The notes under the pieces: generated by a model
The model's database searches: none
Told to the model about the DNA's origin: nothing
The model's input: the letters and a program-made list of their open reading frames with translations, nothing else
Shown here: positions 16,846-27,373 of the stretch, one piece after another
Numbering within the stretch: position 1 is the first letter of the stretch
Layout: each line of letters opens with the position of its first letter
NCBI RefSeq assembly: GCF_022347725.1
Contig: NZ_JAKRGB010000008.1
Span: 144,443-208,442, forward strand
Length of the DNA stretch: 64,000 nucleotides
Origin: Ruegeria sp. Ofav3-42
Lineage (GTDB): Bacteria; Pseudomonadota; Alphaproteobacteria; Rhodobacterales; Rhodobacteraceae
Direction: 5' to 3'
Position numbers and translations under genes: made by a program

Positions 16846-17352
16846 ATGTTCGACACGATGACAGTTACCAAGGCCGCAGCAGGCCTGTTTGGCACCTTCC
16901 TGGTGCTGCTTCTGGCCAAATGGGGTGCTCAGGTTCTTTACCATGCGGATGGGCATGGCGAGACGGCCTCGTACATCATCGAAACCGAAAGCTCCGGCGA
17001 AAGCGCCGATGGCGAAGAGGTGGTGTTTGAAGACATGCTGGCTGCCGCAGATCCGGACAAAGGTGCCAGGGTCTTCCGCAAGTGTACGGCGTGTCACAAG
17101 CTGGAAGATGGTGCAAACGGCACCGGCCCATATCTGTACGCAATCGTCGACCGCCCGGTCGCGTCGGCCAAAGGCTTCACCGGTTACTCGCCAGCGATGC
17201 AGGCGCATGGCGGCAACTGGACACCCGAAGCGTTGGATGCCTTCCTGACACGCCCAAGTGCGTACATCTCGGGCACAAGCATGAGCTTTGCTGGCCTGAA
17301 GAAACCGCAGGAACGCGCCGATCTGATTGCCTACCTGCAGACAATCCAATAG
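16846..17352 (+). CDS. membrane-anchored c-type cytochrome (CycM/c552-like)
   Basis: A 168-residue protein with one uncleaved N-terminal membrane helix (AAAGLFGTFLVLLLAKW), an acidic linker of about 30 residues (SSGESADGEEVVFEDML) and a class I cytochrome c domain. The haem motif is CTACH at about residues 82-86 and the axial methionine lies in SGTSMSFAG. This matches membrane-bound cytochromes such as CycM that pass electrons from the bc1 complex to oxidases. Alternative starts exist at 16831 and 16858. It is followed by a strong terminator, so it is probably monocistronic. Confidence 0.88.
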   Translation: MFDTMTVTKAAAGLFGTFLVLLLAKWGAQVLYHADGHGETASYIIETESSGESADGEEVVFEDMLAAADPDKGARVFRKCTACHKLEDGANGTGPYLYAIVDRPVASAKGFTGYSPAMQAHGGNWTPEALDAFLTRPSAYISGTSMSFAGLKKPQERADLIAYLQTIQ

Positions 17353-17378
17353 GAAACTGCTCAGTTTCGACACGTTTC

Positions 17379-17412
17379 AAAGCCGCTGCCAATGCAGCGG
17401 CTTTATTTTTTG
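17379..17412 (+). terminator. terminator after the cytochrome gene
   Basis: AAAGCCGCTG (17379-17388) pairs perfectly with CAGCGGCTTT (17395-17404), followed by ATTTTTTG. A smaller 7-base hairpin (GAAACTG CT CAGTTTC, 17353-17368) comes directly before it, right after the stop codon. Confidence 0.9.
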
Positions 17413-17527
17413 TCTAAGTAAATCTTCACAAAGCGCTCACGCATTCTAAACTTGAATCTGTCAGTGCTGGACCTTTAGCTAGGTTTAGGCGCATTAAGAC
17501 GTTGCAAGGGCTGTAGAAGAGGCGGGC

Positions 17528-19471
17528 ATGACACAAAATCGCACGAAATCGAAGCTGATGACGATGAAGCGAAGAACAGCGCTGCAGTTGTTGGGCGGAA
17601 GCGCCGTCGCCGCCATGACGCCAGGGTTGAACGGAGCAATGGCCACTGGTGCTGCCGATAGCGAGCTTATCAAGGCGCACGGGTATTCCTTCTTCGGCGA
17701 TCTCAAGTACCCACCAGATTTCAAACATTTCGACTATGTGAACCCCGACGCGCCTGTTGGTGGCGAGATTTCAGTATCGTCGAGGGGAACCTTCGACGGC
17801 ATGAACCGTTTCAACTGGCAGGGCAAAGCGGGTCTCTACTCTGGCTTGATCGCGGAAAGCATGTTTGGCGACAGCCCATTTGGATCGACCTCGCCTGCGG
17901 ACTCAATTACCGAAGCCTATGGTCTGCTGGCGGAAGCCGTCGAATACCCAAGCACCAAGGAATGGTGCATCTTCTACATGCGGCCCGAGGCTCGATTTGC
18001 CGATGGCACACCGCTTACAGCGCATGATGCCGCGTTTACACATGACCTGTTCCTAGAACAGGGCATCCGCAGCTATGCGCGGGCGGTCAAACAGCGCATC
18101 GAAGGGTACGAGATCATCGATGACCACACGATCAAGTTTAACTTCGTTGATGGTATCTCGCGACGGTCGCTTATCTCGCAGGTAGGCGGAACACCTGTGT
18201 TCTCGAAGGCCTGGTACGAAAAAACCGGTGAGAGGTTGGACAAGCAAAGCCTTGTGACACCGATGGGAAGCGGGCCTTATGTGCTCGATGATTATGAGAT
18301 AAACCGCTATATCGTTTATCGCCGAAACCCCGACTATTGGGGCTGGCATCTGCCGATCAATGTTGGCCGGCACAACTTTGAAACCGTGCGGGTCGAGTAT
18401 TTTGCCGACGATGCCGCCGAATTCGAAGCGTTCAAAGCCGGCATCTACACCTTCCGCGCTGAAGGCAGCACCAAGAAATGGGCCACGGGATATGATTTCC
18501 CGGCAGTGCAGAACGGTTATGTAAAGCGTGAAAGCATTCCCGTTGAGACGCCTCCTTCTCCGTCGGGTTTCATCTTCAACATGCAGCGTGCGCCGTTTGA
18601 CAACATCAAGGTCCGCGAGGCGCTTGGGCTGGCGTTCAATTTTGAATGGACGTCCGAATCCCTTCAGTTCGGGCTGACGGAACCGCGCCATTCCTTTTCC
18701 GAAAACGCAGAGGTCGCTGCCGATGGCCTGCCTGACGAGATGGAAACAGCGTTCCTGCGGTCCTTGGGTGATATCGTTCCCGACGAGCTTTTCACGCAAG
18801 AGGCGGTACGTGCCCATACCTCGAATGCGGATCGTACGGTGGACCGTCGCAACAAACGAACGGCCCTGAAACTGTTCGAAGAGGCCGGTTGGACGGTGTC
18901 GAGTAGCGGTAAACTGCAGGACGCAGACGGCAATCCGCTCAAGATCACCATCATGCTTAATGCCTCTTCGTCGGATACGGCCGAGGCCATTGTGACGACG
19001 TACGCCGCAAACCTGGAAAGCTTTGGGGTCGCGGTGACGGTCGAAAAAATCGACAGCGCACAGTGGATTCAGCGGTACTACGACAAAGACTTCGACATGA
19101 TCTTTTTCCGTAACCAGCCATTCCTGGAAGCGGGCACCGGGCTAAAACAAGCCTACGGGTCTGAAACCGCAGTTGTTTCCTCGTACAATCCTCAATCCCT
19201 GCAGGAGCCGCTTGTAGACGCCATCATCGACGCGTCTCTGGATACGAAATCCCGCGAGGAAGAGATCGCTGCGCTGAAATCTCTGGACCGCGTCTTGCGG
19301 TATCTCCGCATTCAAGTTCCAACGGGATACGTCTCGGATACCTGGGTCGCTTATTACGACATGTTCGAACATCCCGAAGTCTTGCCGCCACTGGCTGTCG
19401 GGCAGTTTGACTTCTGGTGGTTTAACGAAGAGAAGTACCAGAAACTGAAAGCTGCTGGCGCGGTGAGGTAA
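17528..19471 (+). CDS. yejA: peptide ABC transporter substrate-binding protein (YejA type)
   Basis: A 647-residue family 5 solute-binding protein, in the longer YejA size class. The N-terminus carries an export signal with [20 protein letters not shown] and a processing region ending in ATG-AADS. The doubled arginine could suggest Tat export, but the consensus is incomplete. The mature part starts [26 protein letters not shown], the style of YejA-like proteins. Related systems import oligopeptides, including microcin C-like peptides. It is the first gene of yejABEF, 5 bases ahead of the yejB start; an AGAGGCGGGC ribosome site supports the ATG at 17528. Confidence 0.9.
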   Translation: MTQNRTKSKLMTMKRRTALQLLGGSAVAAMTPGLNGAMATGAADSELIKAHGYSFFGDLKYPPDFKHFDYVNPDAPVGGEISVSSRGTFDGMNRFNWQGKAGLYSGLIAESMFGDSPFGSTSPADSITEAYGLLAEAVEYPSTKEWCIFYMRPEARFADGTPLTAHDAAFTHDLFLEQGIRSYARAVKQRIEGYEIIDDHTIKFNFVDGISRRSLISQVGGTPVFSKAWYEKTGERLDKQSLVTPMGSGPYVLDDYEINRYIVYRRNPDYWGWHLPINVGRHNFETVRVEYFADDAAEFEAFKAGIYTFRAEGSTKKWATGYDFPAVQNGYVKRESIPVETPPSPSGFIFNMQRAPFDNIKVREALGLAFNFEWTSESLQFGLTEPRHSFSENAEVAADGLPDEMETAFLRSLGDIVPDELFTQEAVRAHTSNADRTVDRRNKRTALKLFEEAGWTVSSSGKLQDADGNPLKITIMLNASSSDTAEAIVTTYAANLESFGVAVTVEKIDSAQWIQRYYDKDFDMIFFRNQPFLEAGTGLKQAYGSETAVVSSYNPQSLQEPLVDAIIDASLDTKSREEEIAALKSLDRVLRYLRIQVPTGYVSDTWVAYYDMFEHPEVLPPLAVGQFDFWWFNEEKYQKLKAAGAVR

Positions 19472-19476
19472 CCGAT

Positions 19477-20562
19477 TTGGGCGCGTATATTCTTCGCCGG
19501 CTTTTGCTGGTCATACCGACGCTACTTGGAATCATGATTGTGAACTTCACCCTGGTGCAATTTGTGCCGGGTGGCCCGATCGAGCAGATACTCGCTCAGA
19601 TGCAGGGCGAAGGTGACGTGTTCGCAGGTTTTGCCGGGGGCGAAGGTGCGCCAGCCGAAGAGACCTTTGGTTCGGACAGCGAATATATCGGCGCCCGAGG
19701 TTTGCCTAAGGAATTCATCGAAGAGCTGGAGAAAGAGTTCGGATTCGACAAACCGCCAGTCGAGCGGTTCCTGACGATGATGGGCAACTACCTGACGCTC
19801 GATTTTGGTGAGAGCTATTTCCGTTCCATCAGCGTGATTGATCTGGTGTTGGAGAAAATGCCCGTTTCGATCTCGTTGGGTCTGTGGTCGACGTTGATTG
19901 CGTATCTGGTGTCCATCCCCTTGGGTATTCGGAAAGCGATCAAGGACGGGTCGACCTTTGATACATGGACCAGCGGCACGATTATCGTGGCCTACGCCAT
20001 TCCGGGTTTCCTGTTTGCGATCCTTCTTCTGGTGTTGTTCGCGGGTGGCTCTTACTGGCAAATCTTCCCGCTGAGGGGGCTGACCTCTGACAATTGGGAA
20101 AGCCTGAGCCTGATTGGCAAGATCATCGACTATTTCTGGCACATCGCGCTGCCGATCATCGCGCTGACGATTTCGGCCTTTGCGACGCTGACTCTGCTGA
20201 CCAAGAACTCGTTTCTGGATGAGATCAAAAAGCAATATGTCATGACCGCCCGCGCCAAGGGCCTAAGCGAAAGCAAGGTGCTGTACGGCCATGTCTTCCG
20301 CAACGCGATGCTGATCGTGATTGCCGGCTTCCCGGCGGTTTTCATCGGGGTTTTCTTTGGCGGTTCGATCATCATTGAGACGATCTTCTCGCTTGATGGT
20401 CTTGGCCGTTTGGGGTTCGAGGCTGCAGTGGCCCGCGACTATCCGGTGATCTTCGGTACCCTGTTCATCTTTGGCCTAATGGGGCTGGTCGTCGGCATCA
20501 TCAGCGACCTGATGTATGTGCTGGTCGATCCGCGTATCGATTTCGAAAAGCGGGAGGGGTAA
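19477..20562 (+). CDS. yejB: peptide ABC transporter permease (YejB type)
   Basis: A 361-residue inner-membrane permease. The N-terminus [19 protein letters not shown] is typical of DppB/OppB/YejB permeases. A large periplasmic insert ([19 protein letters not shown] onwards) follows the first helix. The EAA loop that contacts the ATPase is visible as [15 protein letters not shown] near residue 255. The start is TTG at 19477, supported by GAGG shortly upstream and by the family N-terminus beginning exactly there. Its stop codon is directly followed by the yejE ATG. Confidence 0.92.
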   Translation: MGAYILRRLLLVIPTLLGIMIVNFTLVQFVPGGPIEQILAQMQGEGDVFAGFAGGEGAPAEETFGSDSEYIGARGLPKEFIEELEKEFGFDKPPVERFLTMMGNYLTLDFGESYFRSISVIDLVLEKMPVSISLGLWSTLIAYLVSIPLGIRKAIKDGSTFDTWTSGTIIVAYAIPGFLFAILLLVLFAGGSYWQIFPLRGLTSDNWESLSLIGKIIDYFWHIALPIIALTISAFATLTLLTKNSFLDEIKKQYVMTARAKGLSESKVLYGHVFRNAMLIVIAGFPAVFIGVFFGGSIIIETIFSLDGLGRLGFEAAVARDYPVIFGTLFIFGLMGLVVGIISDLMYVLVDPRIDFEKREG

Positions 20563-21669
20563 ATGACACTCTCCCCCCTGAACCAGCGCCGCTGGCGCAA
20601 TTTTCGACGCAATGGCCGTGCCTTCTGGTCGCTGATCATCTTCTCTATTTTGTTCGGCCTGTCGCTGTTCGCCGAGTTCATCGCCAACGACAAACCGATC
20701 CTGGTGAAGTATCGCGGTGAGTTCTATACGCCGATCTTCAATTTCTACCCCGAGACCGAGTTCGGCGGTGATTTCCAGACCGAAGCGATCTATCGTGACC
20801 CCGAAGTGCAGTGTCTGATCGACAGTGGTGGTCTGGAGTCGTGTTTCGACGACCCTGAGGGGATCATCGATGAAATCAAAGCAAGCACTTTTCAGGCGGA
20901 CGGGTTTGAACGCGGTTGGACCATCTGGCCGCTGATCCCCTATTCCTACAATACCAGTGTGGACCGTCCGGGCGCCGCACCACTGCCGCCCAACAGCCAG
21001 AACCTGCTGGGAACGGATGACACCAAACGCGATGTGCTGGCCCGCGTGATCTACGGATTCCGCCTGTCGATCTTGTTCACCCTGGTCGTAACAGGCGTGG
21101 CCAGTCTGATTGGCATCTTCGCCGGGGCCGTTCAGGGGTTTTTCGGGGGATGGCTTGATCTCATCTTCCAGCGCATCATCGAAATCTGGTCGGCCACACC
21201 GTCGCTTTATGTAATCATCATCATGTTCGCCATTCTGGGCCGAAGTTTCTGGCTGCTGGTCGCGTTGATGATTCTGTTCGGCTGGACCGGACTTGTGGGC
21301 GTCGTGCGCGCCGAGTTCCTGCGGGCTCGAAACTTGGAATACGTGCGTGCAGCTCGTGCGCTGGGCGTCGGGAATATGACGATCATGTTCCGCCATATGC
21401 TGCCTAATGCGATGGTGGCCACGCTGACCTTCATGCCCTTTATCGTAACGGGCACCATCGGCGGTCTGGCCTCGCTGGACTTTCTGGGCTTTGGCCTGCC
21501 ATCCTCGGCCCCGTCTTTGGGTGAGTTGACCTTGCAGGCGAAACAGAACTTGCAGGCGCCATGGTTGGCCTTCACCGCCTTTTTCACCTTTGCCATCATG
21601 CTGTCGCTGCTGGTCTTCATATTCGAAGGCGTCCGCGATGCGTTTGATCCCAGAAAGACCTTCTCATGA
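20563..21669 (+). CDS. yejE: peptide ABC transporter permease (YejE type)
   Basis: A 368-residue permease partner of YejB. It has an N-terminal helix preceded by the OppC-type LNQRRWRNFRRNGRAFWSL, a long periplasmic segment (about residues 45-160), then five helices. The EAA loop is EYVRAARALGVGNMTIMFRHMLPNA. It starts on the base after the yejB stop and overlaps yejF by 4 bases (ATGA), which indicates tight translational coupling. Confidence 0.92.
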   Translation: MTLSPLNQRRWRNFRRNGRAFWSLIIFSILFGLSLFAEFIANDKPILVKYRGEFYTPIFNFYPETEFGGDFQTEAIYRDPEVQCLIDSGGLESCFDDPEGIIDEIKASTFQADGFERGWTIWPLIPYSYNTSVDRPGAAPLPPNSQNLLGTDDTKRDVLARVIYGFRLSILFTLVVTGVASLIGIFAGAVQGFFGGWLDLIFQRIIEIWSATPSLYVIIIMFAILGRSFWLLVALMILFGWTGLVGVVRAEFLRARNLEYVRAARALGVGNMTIMFRHMLPNAMVATLTFMPFIVTGTIGGLASLDFLGFGLPSSAPSLGELTLQAKQNLQAPWLAFTAFFTFAIMLSLLVFIFEGVRDAFDPRKTFS

Positions 21670-23243
21670 GCCTGCTGGATGTGAACAACCTCAAGGTCTC
21701 GTTCCGACAGGACGGGCAGGTCAGCGCAGCGGTCAAGGGTGTGTCCTTCACCGTGGATCGGGGTGAAACGGTAGCTCTGGTGGGCGAATCCGGGTCCGGG
21801 AAATCCGTAACGGCCCTGTCCACCGTTTCGTTGCTGGGGGATAGTGCGATCGTCGAAGGCTCGGTGATGTATGACGGGCAGGAGATGATCGGGGCGTCCG
21901 AACAGCGCCTGATGGATGTGCGTGGCAACGACATCAGCTTTATTTTTCAAGAGCCGATGACCTCGCTCAACCCGCTGCACACGATCCAGAAACAGATGGC
22001 GGAATCGCTGGCACTGCACCAGGGACTGTCCGGCGACGCCGCGCGTAATCGGATCGTCGAACTGCTGACCAAGGTTGGCATCCGCGATCCCGAGGAGCGG
22101 CTAGACAGCTATCCGCACCAATTGTCGGGCGGCCAGCGTCAGCGTGTCATGATTGCATTGGCGCTTGCCAATAAGCCCGATATTCTGATCGCGGACGAAC
22201 CGACGACCGCATTGGACGTGACAATTCAGGCGCAGATTCTCGAACTGCTGGCCGAGCTGCAGAAGTCCGAGAACATGGGCATGTTGTTCATCACCCACGA
22301 TTTGGGCATCGTGCGCCGCATCGCCGACCGGGTTTGTGTGATGAAGGATGGCGAGATTGTCGAGACCGGCGCGACAGTCGAGATTTTCGACAACCCTCAG
22401 CACCCGTATACGCGTAAGTTGCTGGCGGCTGAACCCTCGGGTCATCCCGATCCTGTGGCGCCGGATGCCGAAGAAGTTGCGCGCACGGATCATCTGAAAG
22501 TCTGGTTCCCGATACAGCGCGGTTTCCTGAAGCGCACAGTTGGCTACGTGAAGGCGGTCAACGACGCCACGCTGAGCGTCCGTGCCGGTGAAACGCTGGG
22601 CATTGTAGGCGAAAGTGGCTCGGGTAAGACCACGCTTGCTCTGGCGATCATGCGGCTGATTGCGTCCGAAGGTGGCATCACCTTCCGGGACAAGGACGTA
22701 CGGAGGTGGTCTACGCGAGAGCTGCGGCGGCTGCGCAAGGATATGCAGATCGTGTTTCAGGACCCGTTCGGCAGCCTGAGCCCGCGCATGACCTGCCAGC
22801 AGATCATTGCCGAGGGGCTGGCGATCCACAAAGTTGATCCCCACCGCGCCCCGCGCGAACTGGTGACCGAAGTGATGACCGAAGTGGGTTTGGACCCCGC
22901 TGCGATGGACCGCTACCCGCACGAGTTCTCAGGCGGCCAGCGTCAGCGCATCGCCATCGCCCGTGCGATGGTCCTACGGCCCAAGCTTCTGGTTCTGGAC
23001 GAACCAACCAGTGCTTTGGACATGACGGTGCAGGTTCAGATCGTCGATCTTTTGCGCGATCTTCAGCGAAAGTACGGGCTGGCCTATCTGTTCATCAGTC
23101 ACGATCTGAAGGTCGTCCGCGCGATGTCGCACAACGTGATCGTTATGCGGAACGGCGATGTTATCGAAATGGGTTCGGCCGAAGATCTGTTTGAGAACGC
23201 GCAGACCGACTACACCCGCGAGCTAATCGCGGCGGCGGGGTAG
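21666..23243 (+). CDS. yejF: peptide ABC transporter double ATPase (YejF type)
   Basis: A 525-residue protein with two fused ABC ATPase domains. The first has Walker [11 protein letters not shown] at about residues 38-47, signature LSGGQRQR and Walker [13 protein letters not shown]. The second has Walker [11 protein letters not shown], signature [15 protein letters not shown] and Walker [13 protein letters not shown]. Both are followed by the oligopeptide-family zinc/capping region ([16 protein letters not shown] in the first). The double ATPase is characteristic of YejF as opposed to separate DppD/DppF subunits. It ends the operon. Confidence 0.94.
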   Translation: MSLLDVNNLKVSFRQDGQVSAAVKGVSFTVDRGETVALVGESGSGKSVTALSTVSLLGDSAIVEGSVMYDGQEMIGASEQRLMDVRGNDISFIFQEPMTSLNPLHTIQKQMAESLALHQGLSGDAARNRIVELLTKVGIRDPEERLDSYPHQLSGGQRQRVMIALALANKPDILIADEPTTALDVTIQAQILELLAELQKSENMGMLFITHDLGIVRRIADRVCVMKDGEIVETGATVEIFDNPQHPYTRKLLAAEPSGHPDPVAPDAEEVARTDHLKVWFPIQRGFLKRTVGYVKAVNDATLSVRAGETLGIVGESGSGKTTLALAIMRLIASEGGITFRDKDVRRWSTRELRRLRKDMQIVFQDPFGSLSPRMTCQQIIAEGLAIHKVDPHRAPRELVTEVMTEVGLDPAAMDRYPHEFSGGQRQRIAIARAMVLRPKLLVLDEPTSALDMTVQVQIVDLLRDLQRKYGLAYLFISHDLKVVRAMSHNVIVMRNGDVIEMGSAEDLFENAQTDYTRELIAAAG

Positions 23244-23269
23244 AACGGGCGTATTTGCGCCCGGACTTT

Positions 23270-23751
23270 TCAAAGACCAAGGCTTTTGGCGATTTTGTTG
23301 AACTTGTTCTTTTCAGCATCGCCGTTGACCTGTTTTTCTGGCTTGTGTCGGTACCATTCGGTTTTGTCCGGCATGTATCTTTCCCAAATGGTGCCATCGG
23401 GGGCGGTGACGAATTCCCAGCACTCTTCATACGGCTCAGACTTCGTTTGCCCATCTTCCGGCCAGTACCATTTGGATTCGACACAAAGCCGACCTTTGGT
23501 TGTCACGTACCACTTGCCGACACCGACGGCCGTTCCTTTTTGTTTATGCCTTTGTACTGGCCACCCGGTCCCCAATACGCGTGTCCACCTCTGTTCCAGT
23601 TAGACGTCTTACCCGTATAAAGCCGACCAATAGTCTGCGGATCGGTCTTCTTGGCTCCTTTGGGTTTCTTTTCGGCCAACGCCGTACTCGCACTGCCGAT
23701 TAACAGGGCGGCTGCAGTTAGTATACTCAATGTAATTCTGGGTGATTGCAT
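23270..23751 (-). pseudogene. DUF995-like secreted protein, split by a frameshift
   Basis: From the ATG at 23751 the first frame encodes a signal peptide (ITLSILTAAALLIGSASTALA) and the start of a small domain (IGRLYTGKTSNW, YWGPGGQYKGIN). It becomes non-conserved after a run of five A residues (23541-23537) and stops at 23503. The sequence continues in the neighbouring frame as GVGKWYVTTKGRLCVES, EPYEECWEFVTAPDGTIW and PDKTEWYRHK to the stop at 23270, which is what a DUF995-type domain should look like. A one-base indel in the A run, or a -1 ribosomal shift, would join them into about 160 residues. It could also be a sequencing error. Confidence 0.65.
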
Positions 23752-23780
23752 AAGTAATACTCCATGAAAAAAGTGAAATA

Positions 23781-23831
23781 GAGAGACTGAGTCTCTCGGA
23801 TTTACCTCTGACCAGAAGCTCCGGTCAGAGG
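23781..23831 (-). terminator. two hairpins downstream of the EF-G paralogue
   Basis: On the minus strand CCTCTGACC (23831-23823) pairs with GGTCAGAGG (23813-23805) across 9 bases. A second stem follows, GAGAGAC TCA GTCTCTC (23797-23781), and then a T-rich stretch with TTTTTT. Together they look like a terminator or attenuator between the EF-G-like gene and the DUF995 gene. Confidence 0.55.
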
Positions 23832-23844
23832 ATCTCTGAAAAAT

Positions 23845-25776
23845 TCAGTGTGCGTTGGCGGCTTCGCGCGAGGCGGATTTTGGCACCGGCCCGCGCAGTT
23901 CTTCATAATGGTCGAAGCTTAGCTTGACCCAACCGGTGCCGCGTGTGGCGCTGGCAAGGGTGCGGTGCAGTTCGTCCTCGGCCACGGCGGGAAGCTGGGC
24001 GTTGAAAATTTCCCAGCCCGAGGCGTTGGGGTTACCTTCAAAGCCCAATACCTGACCCTGCAAAGAACTGATCGTGGGGACCAGATCGCCTACGAAATCC
24101 GAGGGTAGATGGATCTCAGCATTCAAAATCGGCTGCAGGACCACGGGTTTCGCTTGCGGCAGCGCCTCTCGCACCGCGTTCTTGCCCGCCGTGCGGAACG
24201 CATAGTCGGAACTGTCGACATTGTGGTGCTTGCCATCGCTCAGGGTAACTTTGACGTCCACGACCGGGAAGCCCTCGGGCCCCTGGGCGAGTGCATCCTT
24301 GGCCCCGTGTTCGACCGAAGGAATGTAGTTCCGGGGCACGGCACCGCCTTTTACGACTTCCTCGAACTCGAACCCGGACCCACGCGGTGTTGGCGCGATC
24401 GAAATCACGACGTCGGCAAACTGACCAGCGCCGCCCGACTGCTTGCGGTGGCGGTGGCGATGCTCGACGGGCGTGCGGATGGTCTCGCGATAGGCGGTCT
24501 CGACCTGTTCTGTCGCGATCTCAATCCCGAAATCCTCGTCCAGCTTGGCGCTGACGCGGCGCATATGCTGCGGTCCTTGTGACCCCAGAACTGCGTGTCC
24601 GCTCAGTTCATCCTGTTCCATGTGCAGACCAGGGTCGATTTCGACCAGTCGGGTTAACGCGTTGGACAGGCGAACATCGTCGCGTTCATGCGCAGGTAAA
24701 ACAACTTGCCGATGCGCTGCAGGATGGGAAAATGCCCATTCCGGCAATGGGGTCGCCCCGGCACTGTCATAGAGGTTTCCGGGGTTCAGGTGATCCGATT
24801 TCACCGCCAATCCGATTTGCCCGGCCTCCAGTTCCGAGATTTGAGTTTTGGCATCCAGCTTCGTCAGATTGCCAACCGTTTCCCCGCCCAATTGCTCATG
24901 CGTTTTGACGCCCTCACCCAAACCGCGCAGGACGATGATCTTGCCAATGTGCTTTTTGACATCGGCGAAACCAGCAATGGCGCGCGCGTTTTCAGCCGCT
25001 TCGTCCCGCCCTGCCGCGATATCGAATTCCGGCGCCTCGTGGCGCAGAGCTTTCATCAGCCGGGTCAGCCCGTTTCCGTGGCTTGCCGACCCAAGACAGG
25101 CCGGGATCAACTGATGGTTCTGCAGGACCTGCGCGGCCAGATCGTAGATTTCCCCACTGGGTGGCTGCTTGTCTTCGATCAGTTGCTCAAGCAGATGGTC
25201 ATCGAAATCCGACAACGTCTCGAGCAGTTCGGTCCGGGCTTCCTGCTCGCGGTCTTCGACAGATTGCGGCAGTTCGATCAGGGCCGAGGGCTGCCCTTCC
25301 TGATACTTCCACGCCCGTTCCGAAATCAGATCGACAGCACCGATAATCGTTTCGCCGTCGCGGATCGGTACTTGCCGCAACGCGATGTGGTTGGTGCAAT
25401 AGGTCTGCAGCGCTGCGATGATGTCGCGAATGCGGCCATTTGGGCTGTCCATGCGGTTAATGAATAGAAAACAGGGGATCCCTGCCTCTTCGACCAGCCT
25501 CAGGTACGGGGCACACAGCACGGCGGCGTCCGGGTCGGGGGGCACGACCACGACGGCGGCGTCCGAGATCGCCATGGCCGGGCCGACATAGGCCAGCGTG
25601 TCGCTGCCGCCATCTACGTCGACGGCACACCAGGGTTCGCCCAAGTAAGAAAAACCGTGCAAATGCACGGTTCCGGATACGTCGAATGTGGTTGGCCGGC
25701 CATCGAGGCGGCTAATGGCCTCGACCAGAGATGTTTTGCCCGATTGGCTGGGGCCGAGGACGGTGAAAACGCGCAT
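23845..25776 (-). CDS. EF-G-like translational GTPase paralogue with a divergent G domain
   Basis: A 643-residue protein homologous to elongation factor G over its whole length, but shorter than the genuine fusA product in this window (705 residues). The P-loop is present (GPSQSGKTSL, residues 8-17), as is an NKxD-like NRMD. The switch I motif RGITI is missing, and the switch II DxPGH is replaced by DVDGGSD, so the catalytic histidine of normal EF-G is lost. Domains III-V are conserved (VEHRHRHRKQSGGAGQFADV, GGAVPRNYIPSVEHG). It probably binds the ribosome or a ribosome-like site, but ordinary GTPase-driven translocation is doubtful. Its function is unknown. Confidence 0.85.
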   Translation of the reverse strand: MRVFTVLGPSQSGKTSLVEAISRLDGRPTTFDVSGTVHLHGFSYLGEPWCAVDVDGGSDTLAYVGPAMAISDAAVVVVPPDPDAAVLCAPYLRLVEEAGIPCFLFINRMDSPNGRIRDIIAALQTYCTNHIALRQVPIRDGETIIGAVDLISERAWKYQEGQPSALIELPQSVEDREQEARTELLETLSDFDDHLLEQLIEDKQPPSGEIYDLAAQVLQNHQLIPACLGSASHGNGLTRLMKALRHEAPEFDIAAGRDEAAENARAIAGFADVKKHIGKIIVLRGLGEGVKTHEQLGGETVGNLTKLDAKTQISELEAGQIGLAVKSDHLNPGNLYDSAGATPLPEWAFSHPAAHRQVVLPAHERDDVRLSNALTRLVEIDPGLHMEQDELSGHAVLGSQGPQHMRRVSAKLDEDFGIEIATEQVETAYRETIRTPVEHRHRHRKQSGGAGQFADVVISIAPTPRGSGFEFEEVVKGGAVPRNYIPSVEHGAKDALAQGPEGFPVVDVKVTLSDGKHHNVDSSDYAFRTAGKNAVREALPQAKPVVLQPILNAEIHLPSDFVGDLVPTISSLQGQVLGFEGNPNASGWEIFNAQLPAVAEDELHRTLASATRGTGWVKLSFDHYEELRGPVPKSASREAANAH

Positions 25777-25953
25777 GGATGCTGTCCCTCTTTCAAGTTG
25801 CAGAACGGCTGCACGAAAAAGGCGGTCGAGCGCGAACGCGTCGGCACTTATTGTCTGGTACTCTGCCTGCCTCAGACGCGGGGCGGAGTTTCACCCGCCC
25901 TCTGAGTGTGGGGAAAACCCACCCTCCGCGTCAAGTCTTGTCGTTTTGTTGTT

Positions 25954-27309
25954 TTATATTGCTGAGCTGTGTCCTGCCTTGCTCAGGTCATATGCGTCAA
26001 AGCTGCGCGCAATCATTCGGGTTAGCGCACGTGCTTCGGGCGGGATGAACAGACCGTCCTTGGTGATACTCAGCAATCCATCGAACGTTTCGTTTGCGGC
26101 GTCGTACATGGTCTGCAGTTCAGCGGCGGTCACATCGTGATCGCGCAGAATGTCGGCCGTATCGATGCGAAAGTCGCACATCAACGCTTCGATCAATCGA
26201 CCGCGCAGGACGTCCTGGTCTTTGAACAGGTGCCCGCGAGAGGTCGAGAACCGCCCTTCGCGAATTGCTTTGGTGTGTGCCGACGTTGCGGGTGCGTTCT
26301 GGGCGTATCCTTGCGGGAACCGCGAAATCGAGCTTGCACCGACCCCGATCAAAACCTCGGCCTGATCGTCGGTGTACCCCTGAAAGTTGCGTTTCAAGCG
26401 TCCTGCATTTAGCGCGTGAGTCAGCCCGTCATCCTGCGTCGCAAAGTGATCGATGCCGATCTCGGCGTAGTTATCCCACAGGAACAGGCGTCGGGCCGTA
26501 TCGAACAGGTCCAGCCGCTCTTCCGGGGTGGGCAGCGCATCGGATGGGATCAGCTGTTGCCGCTTGGCCATCCAAGGCACATGAGCATACCCGTACAGCG
26601 CCACGCGGTCAGGGCTAAGCGACAGCAGTTTCTGCACGCTTTCGGTCATCTTCGCTTTGGTCTGGTGCGGCAGACCATAGAGAATGTCGGCATTCAGGCT
26701 GGAGATTCCACGCGCGCGGATCATCTCGACCGCTTTGCGCGTGGTGTCGTAGCTTTGAATGCGTCCGATGGTTTTCTGAATCTCGTCGTCGAAATCCTGC
26801 ACCCCGATCGACGCGCGATTCATGCCGGACTCAGCCAGCGCGTCCAACCGGCCCTCGTCTATCTCATTCGGGTCGATTTCGACCGAAAACTCGGCGTCCG
26901 GCCCCAGAGGCACGACTCCAAGAATACGGGTAGCCAACTCTCGCATCAGATCCGGGTTCAGCAAGGTCGGCGTGCCGCCACCCCAATGCAACCGCGATAG
27001 GGTTACGCCTTCGGGCAGGTGAGCGGCCAGCAGGTCCAGCTCGGCCTTCAGAACATCAACATAGGCGATGACGGGGTTGTCGGTCTGGGTGCCTTGCGTC
27101 CGGCAGGCGCAGAACCAGCACAGTCTGCGGCAAAAGGGTACGTGGATGTAGAGCGACACGGAACTGCCCGGCTTGATCCCGGAAATCCAGTCACCATAAA
27201 GACTTGGCCCTACATCATTGCTGAAGTGCGGGGCTGTGGGATAGCTTGTGTAACGCGGGACTTTCGCGTCAAATAGTCCAAGCTGTGCCAATTGCGGTTT
27301 CACTATCAT
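25954..27309 (-). CDS. hemN: oxygen-independent coproporphyrinogen III oxidase
   Basis: A 451-residue radical SAM enzyme of anaerobic haem synthesis. The cluster motif is CRRLCWFC at about residues 58-65 (C-x3-C-x2-C), followed by the third-residue CRTQG segment typical of HemN. Next come the SAM-binding GGGTPTLL and VEIDPNEID. Length fits true HemN rather than the shorter HemW. It is divergent from fnrL, and an FNR box in the shared 50-64 base gap suggests oxygen control, as known for hemN-type genes near fnrL in Rhodobacter. Confidence 0.94.
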   Translation of the reverse strand: MIVKPQLAQLGLFDAKVPRYTSYPTAPHFSNDVGPSLYGDWISGIKPGSSVSLYIHVPFCRRLCWFCACRTQGTQTDNPVIAYVDVLKAELDLLAAHLPEGVTLSRLHWGGGTPTLLNPDLMRELATRILGVVPLGPDAEFSVEIDPNEIDEGRLDALAESGMNRASIGVQDFDDEIQKTIGRIQSYDTTRKAVEMIRARGISSLNADILYGLPHQTKAKMTESVQKLLSLSPDRVALYGYAHVPWMAKRQQLIPSDALPTPEERLDLFDTARRLFLWDNYAEIGIDHFATQDDGLTHALNAGRLKRNFQGYTDDQAEVLIGVGASSISRFPQGYAQNAPATSAHTKAIREGRFSTSRGHLFKDQDVLRGRLIEALMCDFRIDTADILRDHDVTAAELQTMYDAANETFDGLLSITKDGLFIPPEARALTRMIARSFDAYDLSKAGHSSAI

Positions 27310-27344
27310 GGCGATACCGTTAAAGGACGGTCGGCCAAGATACC

Positions 27345-27358
27345 TTGACTGAGATCAA
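27345..27358. promoter_or_regulatory. FNR-type box between hemN and fnrL
   Basis: TTGACTGAGATCAA matches the TTGAT-N4-ATCAA FNR/FnrL consensus with one half-site change. Its centre is about 42 bases from the hemN start and about 22 from the fnrL ATG at 27374. The spacing would suit activation of a nearly leaderless hemN transcript and repression of fnrL by its own product; this reading is inference. Confidence 0.85.
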
Positions 27359-27373
27359 GTGGAAATGCGAACT

